Assembly: GCF_928391935.1 (NCBI RefSeq)
Contig: NZ_CAKMTD010000006.1
Span: 1-64,000, forward strand
DNA: 64,000 nt
Direction of reading: 5' to 3'
Source of the DNA: Rothia nasimurium
Lineage (GTDB): Bacteria > Actinomycetota > Actinomycetes > Actinomycetales > Micrococcaceae
In this document: piece by piece, positions 47,322 to 55,682 of the stretch
How positions within the stretch are numbered: the first letter of the stretch is position 1
Layout: the number at the start of each line of letters is the position of its first letter
Notes under the pieces: model-generated
Database searches by the model: none
What the model was told of the DNA's origin: nothing
The model's input: the letters and a program-made list of their open reading frames with translations, nothing else
Made by a program: the position numbers and the translations under genes

Positions 47322-48737
47322 ATGTCGTCACTACCCACCACCTACGCAGAACTCCTAGAGCGCGTTACCGCAGGTGGCACCCGGGAAGTCTTCAACCCGG
47401 CCACCGAGGAACTCATCGGCTTGGCACCCGAGCTGGGCACCGACGTCCTCGACGAAATGGTTGCCAAGGCCCGCGCCGCCCAGCCCGCCTGGGCTGCCCT
47501 CAGCCATGCCGAGCGCAGCGACTACCTGATGAAGATGGCCGACGCCATTGAAGCTGCCGCCGAGCCCCTGGCTGAGCTACTCTCCCGCGAGCAGGGCAAG
47601 CCCCTCAACGGCCCCAATGCCCGCTTTGAAGTGGGTGGCTGCGCCGCCTGGACCCGCGCCACCGCCTCCTTCGGCCTGGACGAAGAAACCCTGGTGGACG
47701 ACGGCGAAACCCGGGCCGTCCTCAACTACCGCCCCATCGGCGTCGTCGGCGGCATTGGCCCCTGGAACTGGCCCATGCTGATCACTATCTGGCAGATCGC
47801 CCCGGCTCTTCGCATGGGCAACACCATTGTGCTCAAGCCCTCCGAATACACCACCCTGAGTGTCCTGGCCCTGGTTGAGGTTATCAACAGCGTCCTACCC
47901 GAGGGCCTGGTGCAGATTATTCCCGCCACCCCCGAGGTTGGCGCGGCTATGAGCACCCACCCGGGAATCGACAAGATCACCTTTACCGGCTCCACCGCAA
48001 CCGGCAAGAAGATTGCCGCCTCCACCGCCGACACCCTCAAGCGCCTCACCCTGGAGCTGGGCGGCAACGACGCAGGTATCGTCCTGGATGACGCCGACCC
48101 CAAGGCCATCGCCGAGGGCCTCTTCTGGGGCGCCTTTATCAATACCGGCCAGACCTGCGCGGCCCTCAAGCGCCTCTACGTCCCTGACTCCCTCTACGAT
48201 CAGGTTTGCGAAGAGCTCACCGCCGTCGCCCAGAACATGCCTATGGGCGTGGGCCTTGAGGAGCAGAACGTCCTGGGCCCCCTGCAGAACAAGGCCCAGT
48301 ACGACATCGTGGCTGACCTGGTGCAAAAGGCTAAGGACGGCGGCGCCCGCGTCCTGCTGGGTGGCAACCCGGACGAGTCCGCCCCCGGCTTCTTCTATCC
48401 CACCACCCTGGTGGCCGACATCGCCAAGGATAACCCCCTGGTGGTTGAAGAGCAGTTCGGCCCGGCCCTGCCGATTATCCGCTACTCCACCCTGGAGGAA
48501 GCCCTGGAAGAAGCCAATAAGCTGAATGTTGGCCTGGGAGCCTCGGTCTGGTCGTCCAATATCGAGCGGGCCCGGGAGGTAGCCACCAAGATTCAGGCTG
48601 GCACCGTCTGGATCAACAAGCACGGCGCCATTGACCCCCGGGTTCCCTTCGGCGGCATCAAGACCTCTGGCTACGGCCTTGAGTTCGGCGTCGAGGGCCT
48701 CAAGCACATGGGCATCCCCCAGGTGATTTGCGAATAG
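47322..48737 (+). CDS. NAD(P)-dependent aldehyde dehydrogenase
   Basis: A 471-residue ALDH-superfamily enzyme that oxidises an aldehyde to its acid. The catalytic pair is Glu245 in TLELGGND and Cys279 in NTGQTCAALKR. The cofactor loop is FTGSTATGKKIA (Rossmann), and PWNWP lies near residue 148. The ATG at 47322 has AAGGAG six bases upstream. The FeaR-like regulator next to it and the phenylacetate genes 3 kb downstream suggest an aromatic aldehyde such as phenylacetaldehyde, but this is inference. A metabolite:proton symporter gene follows. Confidence 0.93.
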   Translation: MSSLPTTYAELLERVTAGGTREVFNPATEELIGLAPELGTDVLDEMVAKARAAQPAWAALSHAERSDYLMKMADAIEAAAEPLAELLSREQGKPLNGPNARFEVGGCAAWTRATASFGLDEETLVDDGETRAVLNYRPIGVVGGIGPWNWPMLITIWQIAPALRMGNTIVLKPSEYTTLSVLALVEVINSVLPEGLVQIIPATPEVGAAMSTHPGIDKITFTGSTATGKKIAASTADTLKRLTLELGGNDAGIVLDDADPKAIAEGLFWGAFINTGQTCAALKRLYVPDSLYDQVCEELTAVAQNMPMGVGLEEQNVLGPLQNKAQYDIVADLVQKAKDGGARVLLGGNPDESAPGFFYPTTLVADIAKDNPLVVEEQFGPALPIIRYSTLEEALEEANKLNVGLGASVWSSNIERAREVATKIQAGTVWINKHGAIDPRVPFGGIKTSGYGLEFGVEGLKHMGIPQVICE

Positions 48738-48755
48738 GTCCCAGCAGATTCTTTA

Positions 48756-48810
48756 CCCCGCCCCGTCCGGCCCTGCGCCAGGCGGGGCGCGTCCGTCCTG
48801 ATTTTTTCCA
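48756..48810 (+). terminator. Weak terminator after the aldehyde dehydrogenase gene
   Basis: CCCCGCC (48756-48762) can pair with GGCGGGG (48781-48787), and CTGATTTTTTCC follows about 15 bp later. The rest of the 270-bp gap holds the next promoter. Confidence 0.4.
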
Positions 48811-48907
48811 GGACGCCCACTGACCCACGTCCGCCGCCACCACGGGAAATAGCACCCTGGGCGGGAATTACTGACCGAGCGTTAAAAAATTTTTTGCTCA
48901 ACCCCTG

Positions 48908-48935
48908 TTGCAGAGCCCCGCGTTTCGTATATGAT
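48908..48935 (+). promoter_or_regulatory. Promoter of the MHS transporter gene
   Basis: TTGCAG (48908-48913) and TATGAT (48930-48935) are 16 bp apart, about 70 bp before the ATG. Confidence 0.65.
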
Positions 48936-49008
48936 TCTCTGCATACACAAAATGTGACACCCGCCTCACAGCGGTTTCATCCACGCCCCATCACACAAGG
49001 AGACACCG

Positions 49009-50337
49009 ATGTCTTCCACAGCCACAGCGCCTCACAAGGTGAGCCGCGAAGAACGCAAGGTGCTCGCAGGCACCCTGATCGGCACCACCATCGAGTGGTA
49101 CGACTTCTTCATCTACGCCCAGGCCGCAGGCCTGATCCTGGCCACTCAGTACTTCACCCCCGAAGGTGAAGACAAGACCATCGCCCAGATCGTCTCCTGG
49201 GCCTCCCTGGGTATCAGCTTCATCTTCCGCCCCCTCGGCGCTATCGTCGCAGGCCATATCGGCGACAAGTTCGGCCGCCGAATCACCCTGGTACTCACCC
49301 TCATCCTCATGGGCGTCGCCACCGTCGGTATCGGCTTCGTCCCCACCTACGCCCAAATCGGCATTGCAGCCCCCCTCATCATCATCGCCCTCCGCATTCT
49401 CCAGGGCTTCTCAGCCGGTGGCGAATGGGGCGGCGCAGCCCTCATGTCCGTCGAACACGCCCCCCGCAACAAGCGCGGCTTCTTCGGCGCCTTCCCCCAG
49501 GTGGGCGTCCCCCTGGGCATGATCCTGGCAACCCTCGTCAACCTGCTGCTCAACGCCATTCTGACCGAAGAGCAGTTCCTGAGCTTCGGCTGGCGTATCC
49601 CCTTCTGGTCCTCCATCATCCTGATCCTGGTCGGCTTCTACATCCGCCACTCGGTTGAAGAATCCCCCGTCTTCAAGGAAATGCAGAACCTCAAGAAGGC
49701 CGAATCAGCCCCCCTCAAGCAGCTCTTCAAGAGCAACACCAAGGAAGTTATCCTGGCGGCCCTGATCTTCATCGCCAATAACGCTGCAGGCTACCTGGTC
49801 ATCGCCTTCTTCATCTCCTACGGCGTCAAGTCCCTGGGTATGAGCCGCGGCGACACTATGACCGCCTCCCTGATCGGTGGCCTCGGCTGGCTGACCTTCA
49901 CCATGCTGGGCGGCTGGATGTCCGACAAGTTCGGCCGCGTCCGCACCTTCCAGATTGGCTACGGCCTCATGCTCCTCTGGTCAATCCCCATGTGGTTCCT
50001 GGTAGATTCCGGCAGCGTCTTCCTCTTCACCCTGGCTATCTTCGTCCTGACCATTGGCCTGGGTCCCTCCTACGGCCCCCAGTCGGCTATGTACGCTGAG
50101 ATGTTCCCGGCCTCCGTCCGCTTCTCAGGTATCTCCATTGGCTACGCAATCGGCGCGATCCTCGGCGGTGCCTTCGCCCCCATGATCGCCCAGATGATCC
50201 TGCGGGAAACCGGCCAGTCCTGGATGATTGGTGTCTACCTGGTTGTTATCACCCTGGTCTCCCTCATTGCGGTCAGCCTGGTTCCCAAGGGCATCCAGGA
50301 AATCGACCTGCACCCTGAAGAAGCCCAGGGCAAGTAG
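49009..50337 (+). CDS. MHS-family MFS transporter
   Basis: A 442-residue metabolite:proton symporter with 12 membrane segments. Family marks are GTLIGTTIEWYDFFIYAQAA at the start, FRPLGAIVAGHIGDKFGRR between TM2 and TM3, RILQGFSAGGEWGGAALM in TM4, and GGWMSDKFGRVRTF between the two halves. Members take up shikimate, citrate, proline or aromatic acids. AAGGAG is six bases before the ATG. It lies between the aldehyde dehydrogenase gene and the phenylacetate operon, so an aromatic acid is a reasonable but unproved substrate. Confidence 0.93.
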   Translation: MSSTATAPHKVSREERKVLAGTLIGTTIEWYDFFIYAQAAGLILATQYFTPEGEDKTIAQIVSWASLGISFIFRPLGAIVAGHIGDKFGRRITLVLTLILMGVATVGIGFVPTYAQIGIAAPLIIIALRILQGFSAGGEWGGAALMSVEHAPRNKRGFFGAFPQVGVPLGMILATLVNLLLNAILTEEQFLSFGWRIPFWSSIILILVGFYIRHSVEESPVFKEMQNLKKAESAPLKQLFKSNTKEVILAALIFIANNAAGYLVIAFFISYGVKSLGMSRGDTMTASLIGGLGWLTFTMLGGWMSDKFGRVRTFQIGYGLMLLWSIPMWFLVDSGSVFLFTLAIFVLTIGLGPSYGPQSAMYAEMFPASVRFSGISIGYAIGAILGGAFAPMIAQMILRETGQSWMIGVYLVVITLVSLIAVSLVPKGIQEIDLHPEEAQGK

Positions 50338-50349
50338 CTCCCCTTTCGG

Positions 50350-50396
50350 CCCCCGTCGCCTCCCGCCTATGGGCGGAAAGGTTACGGGGGTCTTTG
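50350..50396 (+). terminator. Terminator of the MHS transporter gene
   Basis: CCCCCGT (50350-50356) pairs with ACGGGGG (50384-50390) and TCCCGCC with GGGCGGA inside it. TCTTTGGTTTC follows. Confidence 0.75.
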
Positions 50397-50403
50397 GTTT
50401 CTC

Positions 50404-50452
50404 TTGACCCGCGTCACTTAAAGTGACAAGATTTAGTGAACGATTGGTCAGT
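50404..50452 (+). promoter_or_regulatory. paaJFH promoter with PaaR operator
   Basis: TTGACC (50404-50409) and CAAGAT (50427-50432) are 17 bp apart. Directly after the -10 box lies AGTGAACGATTGGTCAGT (50435-50452), matching the sites at 55628 and 60358. A repressor bound there would cover the transcription start. Confidence 0.75.
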
Positions 50453-50495
50453 AATTTCTGGCCTGACCGCTTAGCGTTCTCACGAAGGAGTAAGA

Positions 50496-51695
50496 ATGTC
50501 CCAGGTATATCTGGTGGGGGGATCCCGAACCCCCGTCGGCCGCTACGGTGGCGCCCTCTCGTCCGTCCGCCCCGACGACCTTGCCGCCCTGGTCATTAAG
50601 GACGTCATCGACAAGACTGGGCTAGACCCGGCAGTCGTCGACGAGGTTATCCTGGGCAACGCCAACGGCGCCGGTGAAGAAAACCGTAACGTCGCCCGCA
50701 TGGCCTGGCTCCTCAACGACTACCCCGAAAGCGTCCCCGGCATCACCGTCAACCGCCTCTGCGCCTCAGGGCTCAGCGCCATTACCATGGCCACCCAGAT
50801 GATCAAGGCGGGGGACGCCGACATCGTGATCGCTGGCGGCGTGGAGTCTATGTCCCGCGCCCCCTGGGTCATGGAAAAGCCCACCACCGCTTTTGCTAAG
50901 CCCGGCCAGAGCTTCGACACCGCCATCGGCTGGCGCTTCGTCAACCCCGTTTTTGCGGCGCGTGACAAGTTCACCTACTCCATGCCTGAAACCGCAGAAG
51001 AAGTAGCCCGCGTCGATTCTATTTCCCGTGAAGACTGCGACGCCTTTGCCGTCCGCTCCCACGAACGGGCCATCGCGGCCATTGAAGCCGGGCACTTTAA
51101 GGACGAAATCGTGCCCGTGGTGGTGCGGGACCGCAAGGGCCGGGAAACCGTGGTGGATACGGACGAGGGCCCCCGCCCCGGCACGACCGCCGAGGTCCTG
51201 GCCGGGTTGCGGCCGGTTGTTGCTGGTGGCTCTGTGGTAACGGCCGGCAACTCCTCCACCCTCAACGACGGGGCTTCAGCCATTATCGTGGCTTCCGAAG
51301 AGGCCGTGAAGAAGTACGGGCTAACCCCCCGCGCCCGCGTCGTCGCCGGGGCGTCCGCTGGCCTAGCCCCCGAAATCATGGGCCTGGGCCCGGTACCGGC
51401 CACCGAAAAAGCCCTAGCCAAGGCCGGGTGGACGGTCGCCGACCTCGAAGCTGTAGAACTCAACGAGGCCTTTGCCTCCCAGTCCCTGGCCTCCATGCGC
51501 CGCCTGGGCCTGAACGAGGATATCGTCAACCGCGACGGCGGGGCGATTTCCCTGGGCCACCCGCTGGGTTCGTCCGGCTCCCGCATTGTCATTACCCTGC
51601 TGGGCCGTATGGAACGCGAGGGCGCCAGCAAGGGCCTGGCTACCATGTGCATTGGCGTGGGCCAGGGCGCCGCCCTGCTGGTGGAGGCCGTCTAA
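50496..51695 (+). CDS. paaJ: Thiolase PaaJ (3-oxoadipyl-CoA / 3-oxo-5,6-dehydrosuberyl-CoA thiolase)
   Basis: A 399-residue degradative thiolase, the last step that releases acetyl-CoA from ring-opened phenylacetate. The nucleophile is Cys89 in VNRLCASGLSAI. NEAFASQSLASMRRLGL, GHPLGSSGSRI with the catalytic His and TMCIGVGQGAALL with the second Cys complete the site. VILGNANGAGEENRNVARMA is the PaaJ/PcaF-type segment. AAGGAG is five bases before ATG. It is first in a three-gene operon; its stop overlaps the next start (TAATG). Confidence 0.93.
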   Translation: MSQVYLVGGSRTPVGRYGGALSSVRPDDLAALVIKDVIDKTGLDPAVVDEVILGNANGAGEENRNVARMAWLLNDYPESVPGITVNRLCASGLSAITMATQMIKAGDADIVIAGGVESMSRAPWVMEKPTTAFAKPGQSFDTAIGWRFVNPVFAARDKFTYSMPETAEEVARVDSISREDCDAFAVRSHERAIAAIEAGHFKDEIVPVVVRDRKGRETVVDTDEGPRPGTTAEVLAGLRPVVAGGSVVTAGNSSTLNDGASAIIVASEEAVKKYGLTPRARVVAGASAGLAPEIMGLGPVPATEKALAKAGWTVADLEAVELNEAFASQSLASMRRLGLNEDIVNRDGGAISLGHPLGSSGSRIVITLLGRMEREGASKGLATMCIGVGQGAALLVEAV

Positions 51696-52453
51696 TGTTC
51701 GAGCACTTCACAGCCCTCACTATTGAAGAGGGCGAGGACCGCCTGGTCGTCCGCATGAACCGCCCCGAGGTACGCAACGCCATTGACGCCACCATGGTCG
51801 CCGAGTTGCACGAGGTCTGCGCCTACCTGGAAGTCACCCCCAAGATCCTGATTCTGACCGGGTGCGAAGTCAATGGACGCGGAATTTTCGCCTCGGGCGC
51901 CGACATCGCCCAGCTTCGCGAACGCCGCCGGGAGGACGCCCTGCGCGGGGTAAATTCACAAATTTTCGACCGGATTCATAAGCTCCCCATGCCGGTGATT
52001 GCCGCCATTGACGGCTACGCCCTGGGCGGTGGGGCGGAGCTGGCCTACGCGGCTGATTTCCGCCTGGGCACCCCCTACATCAAGATGGGCCAGCCCGAAA
52101 CCAACCTGGGTATTATCGCCGCCGCCGGCGCCCTCTGGCGTCTTAAGGAGCTGGTGGGTGAGCCGGTGGCCCTGGAGATTCTGATGGCCGGTCGGATCCT
52201 GTCTGCCGACGAGGCGCTTGAGCTGCACCTGGTGACCGAGCTGCACGAGCCGTCCGAGCTGTTGGCGGCGGCCCATGCCCTGGCAGACCGTATTGGGGCC
52301 CAGGACCCGCTGGCAGTGCGTGTGACCAAGCGGGTCTTTGGGGCCCCGCGTGAGGCCCACCCCCACATTGACGAGCTGGCCCAGGCGATTCTGTTTGAGT
52401 CCCAGGCCAAGTTTGACCGTATGCAGGCTTTTCTTGATCGGAAGAAGAAGTAG
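51695..52453 (+). CDS. paaF: Enoyl-CoA hydratase of the paa operon (PaaF-like)
   Basis: A 252-residue crotonase-fold protein. The oxyanion-hole segments are FASGADIAQLRER and IDGYALGGGAELAYAADF, and PETNLGIIAAAGALWRLKELVG carries the catalytic Glu region, although the usual second acidic residue is less clear here. In this operon it should hydrate 2,3-dehydroadipyl-CoA (PaaF); isomerase activity like PaaG cannot be excluded. The ATG at 51695 shares a base with the paaJ stop, so the two are translationally coupled. A much longer open frame upstream is shadow sequence. Confidence 0.87.
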   Translation: MFEHFTALTIEEGEDRLVVRMNRPEVRNAIDATMVAELHEVCAYLEVTPKILILTGCEVNGRGIFASGADIAQLRERRREDALRGVNSQIFDRIHKLPMPVIAAIDGYALGGGAELAYAADFRLGTPYIKMGQPETNLGIIAAAGALWRLKELVGEPVALEILMAGRILSADEALELHLVTELHEPSELLAAAHALADRIGAQDPLAVRVTKRVFGAPREAHPHIDELAQAILFESQAKFDRMQAFLDRKKK

Positions 52454-52462
52454 AGGTTAGTG

Positions 52463-53329
52463 ATGACTGAAGTTCACGAGTTGAAGGTTCCTGCCCGCGT
52501 GGGCGTGCTGGGTGGCGGACGTATGGGCGCGGGTATTGCCCATGCTTTTCTGCTGGCCGGGGCCCAGGTTGTGGTGGTTGAGCGGGACGCCCAGGCGGCC
52601 GAAGCTGCCCGTGAGCGCGTGGAGCGCGATTTGGCTAAGTCGCTGGAGCGCGGGGCTTTTGACGGTAATTTTGATGAGCTGACCGAGCGGTTTGCGGTGT
52701 CGGTTGATTACGGTGATTTTGCGGACCGCCAGCTGGTGGTTGAGGCCGTGCCCGAGAACTGGGATTTGAAGGTTTCTGCTTTGCGGGCTGTGGAAGAGCA
52801 GCTGGGGGAGGGTGCCTGGTTGGCGTCGAATACGTCCTCCCTGTCGATTGACGGGTTGGCGGAGTCCTTGCAGCGCCCCGGTAACTTTATTGGCCTGCAT
52901 TTCTTTAACCCGGTGCCGGCGTCCAAGCTGGTGGAGGTGGTGCAGTCTAAGCATTCTTCTGCCGAGCTGAAGGAGGCTGCCCGCCTCTGGGTTGAGGGCC
53001 TGGGTAAGACCCCGGTGGTGGTTAATGACGCTCCTGGGTTTGCGTCTTCGCGTCTGGGTGTGGCGATTGCTCTTGAGGCCATTCGTATGGTCGAGGAGGG
53101 CGTGGCTAGCCCTGAGGATATTGATAACGCTATGGTGCTGGGCTACAAGTTCCCGATTGGTCCGCTGGCTTTGACCGATGTGGTGGGGCTGGACGTCCGC
53201 CTCGGCATTGCTGAGTATCTTGAGTCGCAGTTGGGTGAGCGCTTTGCCCCTCCGCAGCTGATGCGCGATATGGTGGCCCGCGGGGAGCTGGGCCGTAAGA
53301 GCGGTAAGGGTTTCTACGACTACAGCTAG
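52463..53329 (+). CDS. paaH: 3-hydroxyacyl-CoA dehydrogenase PaaH
   Basis: A 288-residue NAD-dependent dehydrogenase of the short Hbd/PaaH type. The Rossmann start is VGVLGGGRMGAGIAHAFLLAG (core GGGRMGAGIA), SNTSSLSIDGLA follows, the catalytic His is in FIGLHFFNPVPASKLVEVV, and the helical C-terminal domain ends GKGFYDYS. It oxidises 3-hydroxyadipyl-CoA for PaaJ. I prefer the ATG at 52463 over a GTG three bases earlier. The terminator that follows is part of a direct repeat that flanks hipBA. Confidence 0.92.
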   Translation: MTEVHELKVPARVGVLGGGRMGAGIAHAFLLAGAQVVVVERDAQAAEAARERVERDLAKSLERGAFDGNFDELTERFAVSVDYGDFADRQLVVEAVPENWDLKVSALRAVEEQLGEGAWLASNTSSLSIDGLAESLQRPGNFIGLHFFNPVPASKLVEVVQSKHSSAELKEAARLWVEGLGKTPVVVNDAPGFASSRLGVAIALEAIRMVEEGVASPEDIDNAMVLGYKFPIGPLALTDVVGLDVRLGIAEYLESQLGERFAPPQLMRDMVARGELGRKSGKGFYDYS

Positions 53330-53341
53330 GCCCTCCCGCCC

Positions 53342-53410
53342 GGTAGGTACCATTTAAATCAGAAAAACCCACGAACTAGGTGGGTTTTTCTGATTTAAAT
53401 GGTACCTACC
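53342..53410. repeat. Dispersed long palindrome, copy 3
   Basis: Perfect 31-bp arms (53342-53372 and 53380-53410) have loop GAACTAG; the core is TCAGAAAAACCCAC. It begins 12 bp after the paaH stop and acts as its terminator. It differs from copies 1 and 2 by an A for G in the core, with the complementary change on the other arm. Confidence 0.88.
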
Positions 53411-53465
53411 CAACTGAGGTGGTACCTACTTGATGAAGTTGGTGATCCGCGGGGTGCAGAGGCGG
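53343..53465. repeat. Left 123-bp direct repeat flanking hipBA
   Basis: Identical to 55049-55171 except for one base (G at 53451, A at 55157). It contains the palindrome and then 42 bp that encode, on the minus strand, the last residues of the thioesterase (LCTPRITNFIK then stop; the intact gene has Leu for Pro). It is thus a displaced 3' end of the thioesterase gene. Confidence 0.92.
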
Positions 53466-53480
53466 CTACCTGGCCTCAAA

Positions 53481-53529
53481 CAGAAGCTTTTCTTTCACTA
53501 TGGGGCTTATACTGAAAGAAAAGCTTCTG
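53481..53529. promoter_or_regulatory. hipBA operator/promoter
   Basis: Perfect 17-bp arms CAGAAGCTTTTCTTTCA and TGAAAGAAAAGCTTCTG (53481-53497, 53513-53529) flank 15 bp. A -10-like TATACT (53508-53513) lies against the right arm. The position 17 bp before hipB fits HipB autorepression. Confidence 0.7.
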
Positions 53530-53545
53530 CTTAAGGGAGGTCTCA

Positions 53546-53851
53546 GTGGGATACATTCCCCTACCCGTCCGTCGGGCACAGCGCACCATGGGCGAAAATC
53601 TAACCGCCCAGCGTAAACTTCTGGGTCTTACCGCCCAAATGGTTGCAGAACGAGCAGGAACCACGGTAGTAACCTTACGAAAGATTGAGTCTGGTCAACC
53701 CGTTCGCTCCGACATTCTGCTCACGGTCTTAAAAGTCTTGGGTATGCTCGATGGAGTTGTTACCGCAACCGATCCTTATCTCACCGACGTGGGCAAGCTC
53801 CGAGCCAACGAGAAGCTCCCCAAGGTGGTAAGGCGGCGCAATGAACCCTAA
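53546..53851 (+). CDS. hipB: HipB-like XRE-family antitoxin
   Basis: A 101-residue helix-turn-helix protein with a Cro/C1-type domain at about 15-70 (MGENLTAQRKLLGLTAQMVA, then TVVTLRKIESGQ). It should repress its own promoter and neutralise HipA. The start is GTG at 53546, supported by GGGAGG five bases upstream. The last 11 bases overlap the hipA start, as usual for antitoxin-toxin pairs. The codons are less GC-biased than those of the paa neighbours, in line with recent arrival. Confidence 0.85.
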   Translation: MGYIPLPVRRAQRTMGENLTAQRKLLGLTAQMVAERAGTTVVTLRKIESGQPVRSDILLTVLKVLGMLDGVVTATDPYLTDVGKLRANEKLPKVVRRRNEP

Positions 53852-55034
53852 AGTCACCGTTACAACCCTTATCGGCACTCAAGAAGTAGTCGCCGGGTAT
53901 CTTTATCCCGCGTATCGAAACGGGGTCTTTTCGTACACCACAGATTACCTTGCTCACCCGCGTGCTTTTGCGCTAGCACCTTCCCTGCCCCTTGTAGCAG
54001 GCCCACAGGCCTTTGACGGACTAGGGCCTTTTTCTGATAGCGCCCCCGACCGCTGGGGGCGCAAGCTTCTGCAGCGAGCAGCAGGTAAGACTAGTCTTGG
54101 GGAATACGACTACCTTCTCGGGGTAAATGACATCAGCAGACAGGGGGCTACGCGTTTTTGGCTTGAGGGCGTGGCCCAAGCAGCAGATGGAACAGGCGTT
54201 CCGGCTGAGGTGGATTTACCCCAGCTCCTATCAACGGCAGATGCTGTGGAACAGAACTTTACTGACATTCCAGATTTACAGACCCGTCGGCTTTTTCGGG
54301 CAACCGGTTCTCTAGGCGGGGCTCGCCCCAAGGCGAATGTGAAGATTAACGGTCAGCTATGGCTGGCTAAGTTCCCTAAGCCTATCGGGGACGACTGGGA
54401 CATCATGGGATGGGAGTTTACCGCACGCTCTCTGCAGGAGAAAGTTGGCATTACTGTACCGCAGGGGCGAACCCTGACCATTACAGACGGGGCTGAAAAC
54501 CCCCGGCGGATTTACCTCCAAAGACGTTTTGACCGCACCCCTCAGGGGGCACGCATTCCCTATATTTCTGCTATGACCGCCCTCGAAGCCCAGGACGGCG
54601 ATGGTGGCGACTGGGTTGATTTGCTGGAGTTCGCACGTGAGCATGGGGCCAAGACAGGGGAGTTGTGGAGGCGCCTCGCTTTCGGCTATCTCTTGGGCAA
54701 TACCGATGATCATCTACGAAACCACGGGTTCCTGTATGTCTCTGGGGCTTGGTCCTTAGCTCCTAGCTTTGACGTTAATCCAACACCCGATGAGGCTTTT
54801 CATCAGCTGTCGCTGTACGGCTCTGAGGATTACGCCCTGCACGATGTTCTTCACCGGGAGATCCTTAGTCTTTGTGGGTTAACCGAAGCTGCGGCGAGGC
54901 AGTGGTTGCGGACGGCGTACTCGATTCTTGAGGGGGCTGTCTCAGAAGCTAGAAAGAACGGCTTAGATGCCCACAGCGTGAGCGTCATGGAGCCGCGCTT
55001 TGCACAGTCTCTTGAAGAACTTAGGGATTTATAG
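53841..55034 (+). CDS. hipA: HipA-like serine/threonine kinase toxin
   Basis: A 397-residue HipA-fold kinase. The N-terminal subdomain has FDGLGPFSDSAPDRWGRKLL. The nucleotide loop is GSLGGARPKANVKIN (156-170), the catalytic loop LLGNTDDHLRNHGFL (Asp289, with the HipA NTDxHxxN pattern) and the metal-binding Asp311 in PSFDVNPTP. Escherichia HipA phosphorylates glutamyl-tRNA synthetase and causes growth arrest; the target here is unknown, but all catalytic residues are present. The start overlaps hipB. The pair forms a self-contained cassette between two 123-bp direct repeats. Confidence 0.9.
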   Translation: MNPKVTVTTLIGTQEVVAGYLYPAYRNGVFSYTTDYLAHPRAFALAPSLPLVAGPQAFDGLGPFSDSAPDRWGRKLLQRAAGKTSLGEYDYLLGVNDISRQGATRFWLEGVAQAADGTGVPAEVDLPQLLSTADAVEQNFTDIPDLQTRRLFRATGSLGGARPKANVKINGQLWLAKFPKPIGDDWDIMGWEFTARSLQEKVGITVPQGRTLTITDGAENPRRIYLQRRFDRTPQGARIPYISAMTALEAQDGDGGDWVDLLEFAREHGAKTGELWRRLAFGYLLGNTDDHLRNHGFLYVSGAWSLAPSFDVNPTPDEAFHQLSLYGSEDYALHDVLHREILSLCGLTEAAARQWLRTAYSILEGAVSEARKNGLDAHSVSVMEPRFAQSLEELRDL

Positions 55035-55048
55035 GCCCACCCTCCCCA

Positions 55049-55171
55049 GTAGGTACCATTTAAATCAGAAAAACCCACGAACTAGGTGGGTTTTTCTGAT
55101 TTAAATGGTACCTACCCAACTGAGGTGGTACCTACTTGATGAAGTTGGTGATCCGCAGGGTGCAGAGGCGG
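55049..55171. repeat. Right 123-bp direct repeat flanking hipBA
   Basis: Matches 53343-53465 in 122 of 123 bases, offset 1706 bp. It holds palindrome copy 4 (arms 55049-55078 and 55086-55116) and the genuine 3' end of the thioesterase gene. Just outside, both copies also share TAGGCCC followed by a short C-rich run, starting at the stop codon of paaH and of hipA respectively. Confidence 0.92.
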
Positions 55172-55548
55172 GCGCCGGTTTCCTCATGGGTAATAATGAC
55201 CTCGTGAGTGGTCAGGGAGCGGCCCAGGTGAATGGCGGACGAGGTGGCCCGCACCGTGCCGCTCTTTGAGGATTTGTGGTGGGTGGCGTTCACGTCCACG
55301 CCCACCGCAACCTTGCCCATGGACGAGGCGTGAATGACGGCCCCCCAGGAGCCCACGGCCTCCCCCAAAGCCAGCATAGCCCCGCCGTGCAGCAGGCCCA
55401 GGGACTGGCGGTTGCCCTCCACCGGCATGGTGGCCACTACCCGCTCTGCTGATTCTTCAAGAACCGTTACCCCCATTTTTTCGTCCAGTTCGCCTAAGGT
55501 AATTTTCCAGAGCTCTACCTGCTCGCCGGGGGTGGGTGCGTCGGTCAT
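55132..55548 (-). CDS. Hotdog-fold acyl-CoA thioesterase (PaaI/MenI type)
   Basis: A 138-residue thioesterase with the family helix and motif GLLHGGAMLALGEAVGSWGAV (core LLHGGAMLALGEA, catalytic acidic residue Glu) and the strand VDVNATHHKSSKSGTV. It likely removes CoA from stalled intermediates. AAAGGA is five bases before ATG. It is divergent from paaZ with a PaaR operator between them. Its 3' end is the site where hipBA is inserted; the resident copy remains whole. Confidence 0.88.
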   Translation of the reverse strand: MTDAPTPGEQVELWKITLGELDEKMGVTVLEESAERVVATMPVEGNRQSLGLLHGGAMLALGEAVGSWGAVIHASSMGKVAVGVDVNATHHKSSKSGTVRATSSAIHLGRSLTTHEVIITHEETGARLCTLRITNFIK

Positions 55549-55627
55549 GGCCGTCCTTTCCGTGTGGCCTGCGCCGGGGCGCAGGGCTTTCTTTCACCTG
55601 TGATATGAACTATAGTTTATAGCAATA

Positions 55628-55645
55628 ACTGAACGTTCGGTCATT
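55628..55645. promoter_or_regulatory. PaaR operator between the thioesterase gene and paaZ
   Basis: ACTGAACGTTCGGTCATT agrees with the other two sites in the core TGAACGTTCGGTCA. It is 38 bp before the paaZ ATG, beside a TATAGT box at 55611, and can control both divergent genes. Confidence 0.75.
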
Positions 55646-55682
55646 TATTCGCGTGGCCGTCTCACAGTAAGGAAAGCACTCG

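Noticed and set aside
52457-53353. 298-codon open frame antisense to paaH
   Set aside because: His/Gln/Arg/Asn-rich shadow frame opposite a complete dehydrogenase; no ribosome site or motif.
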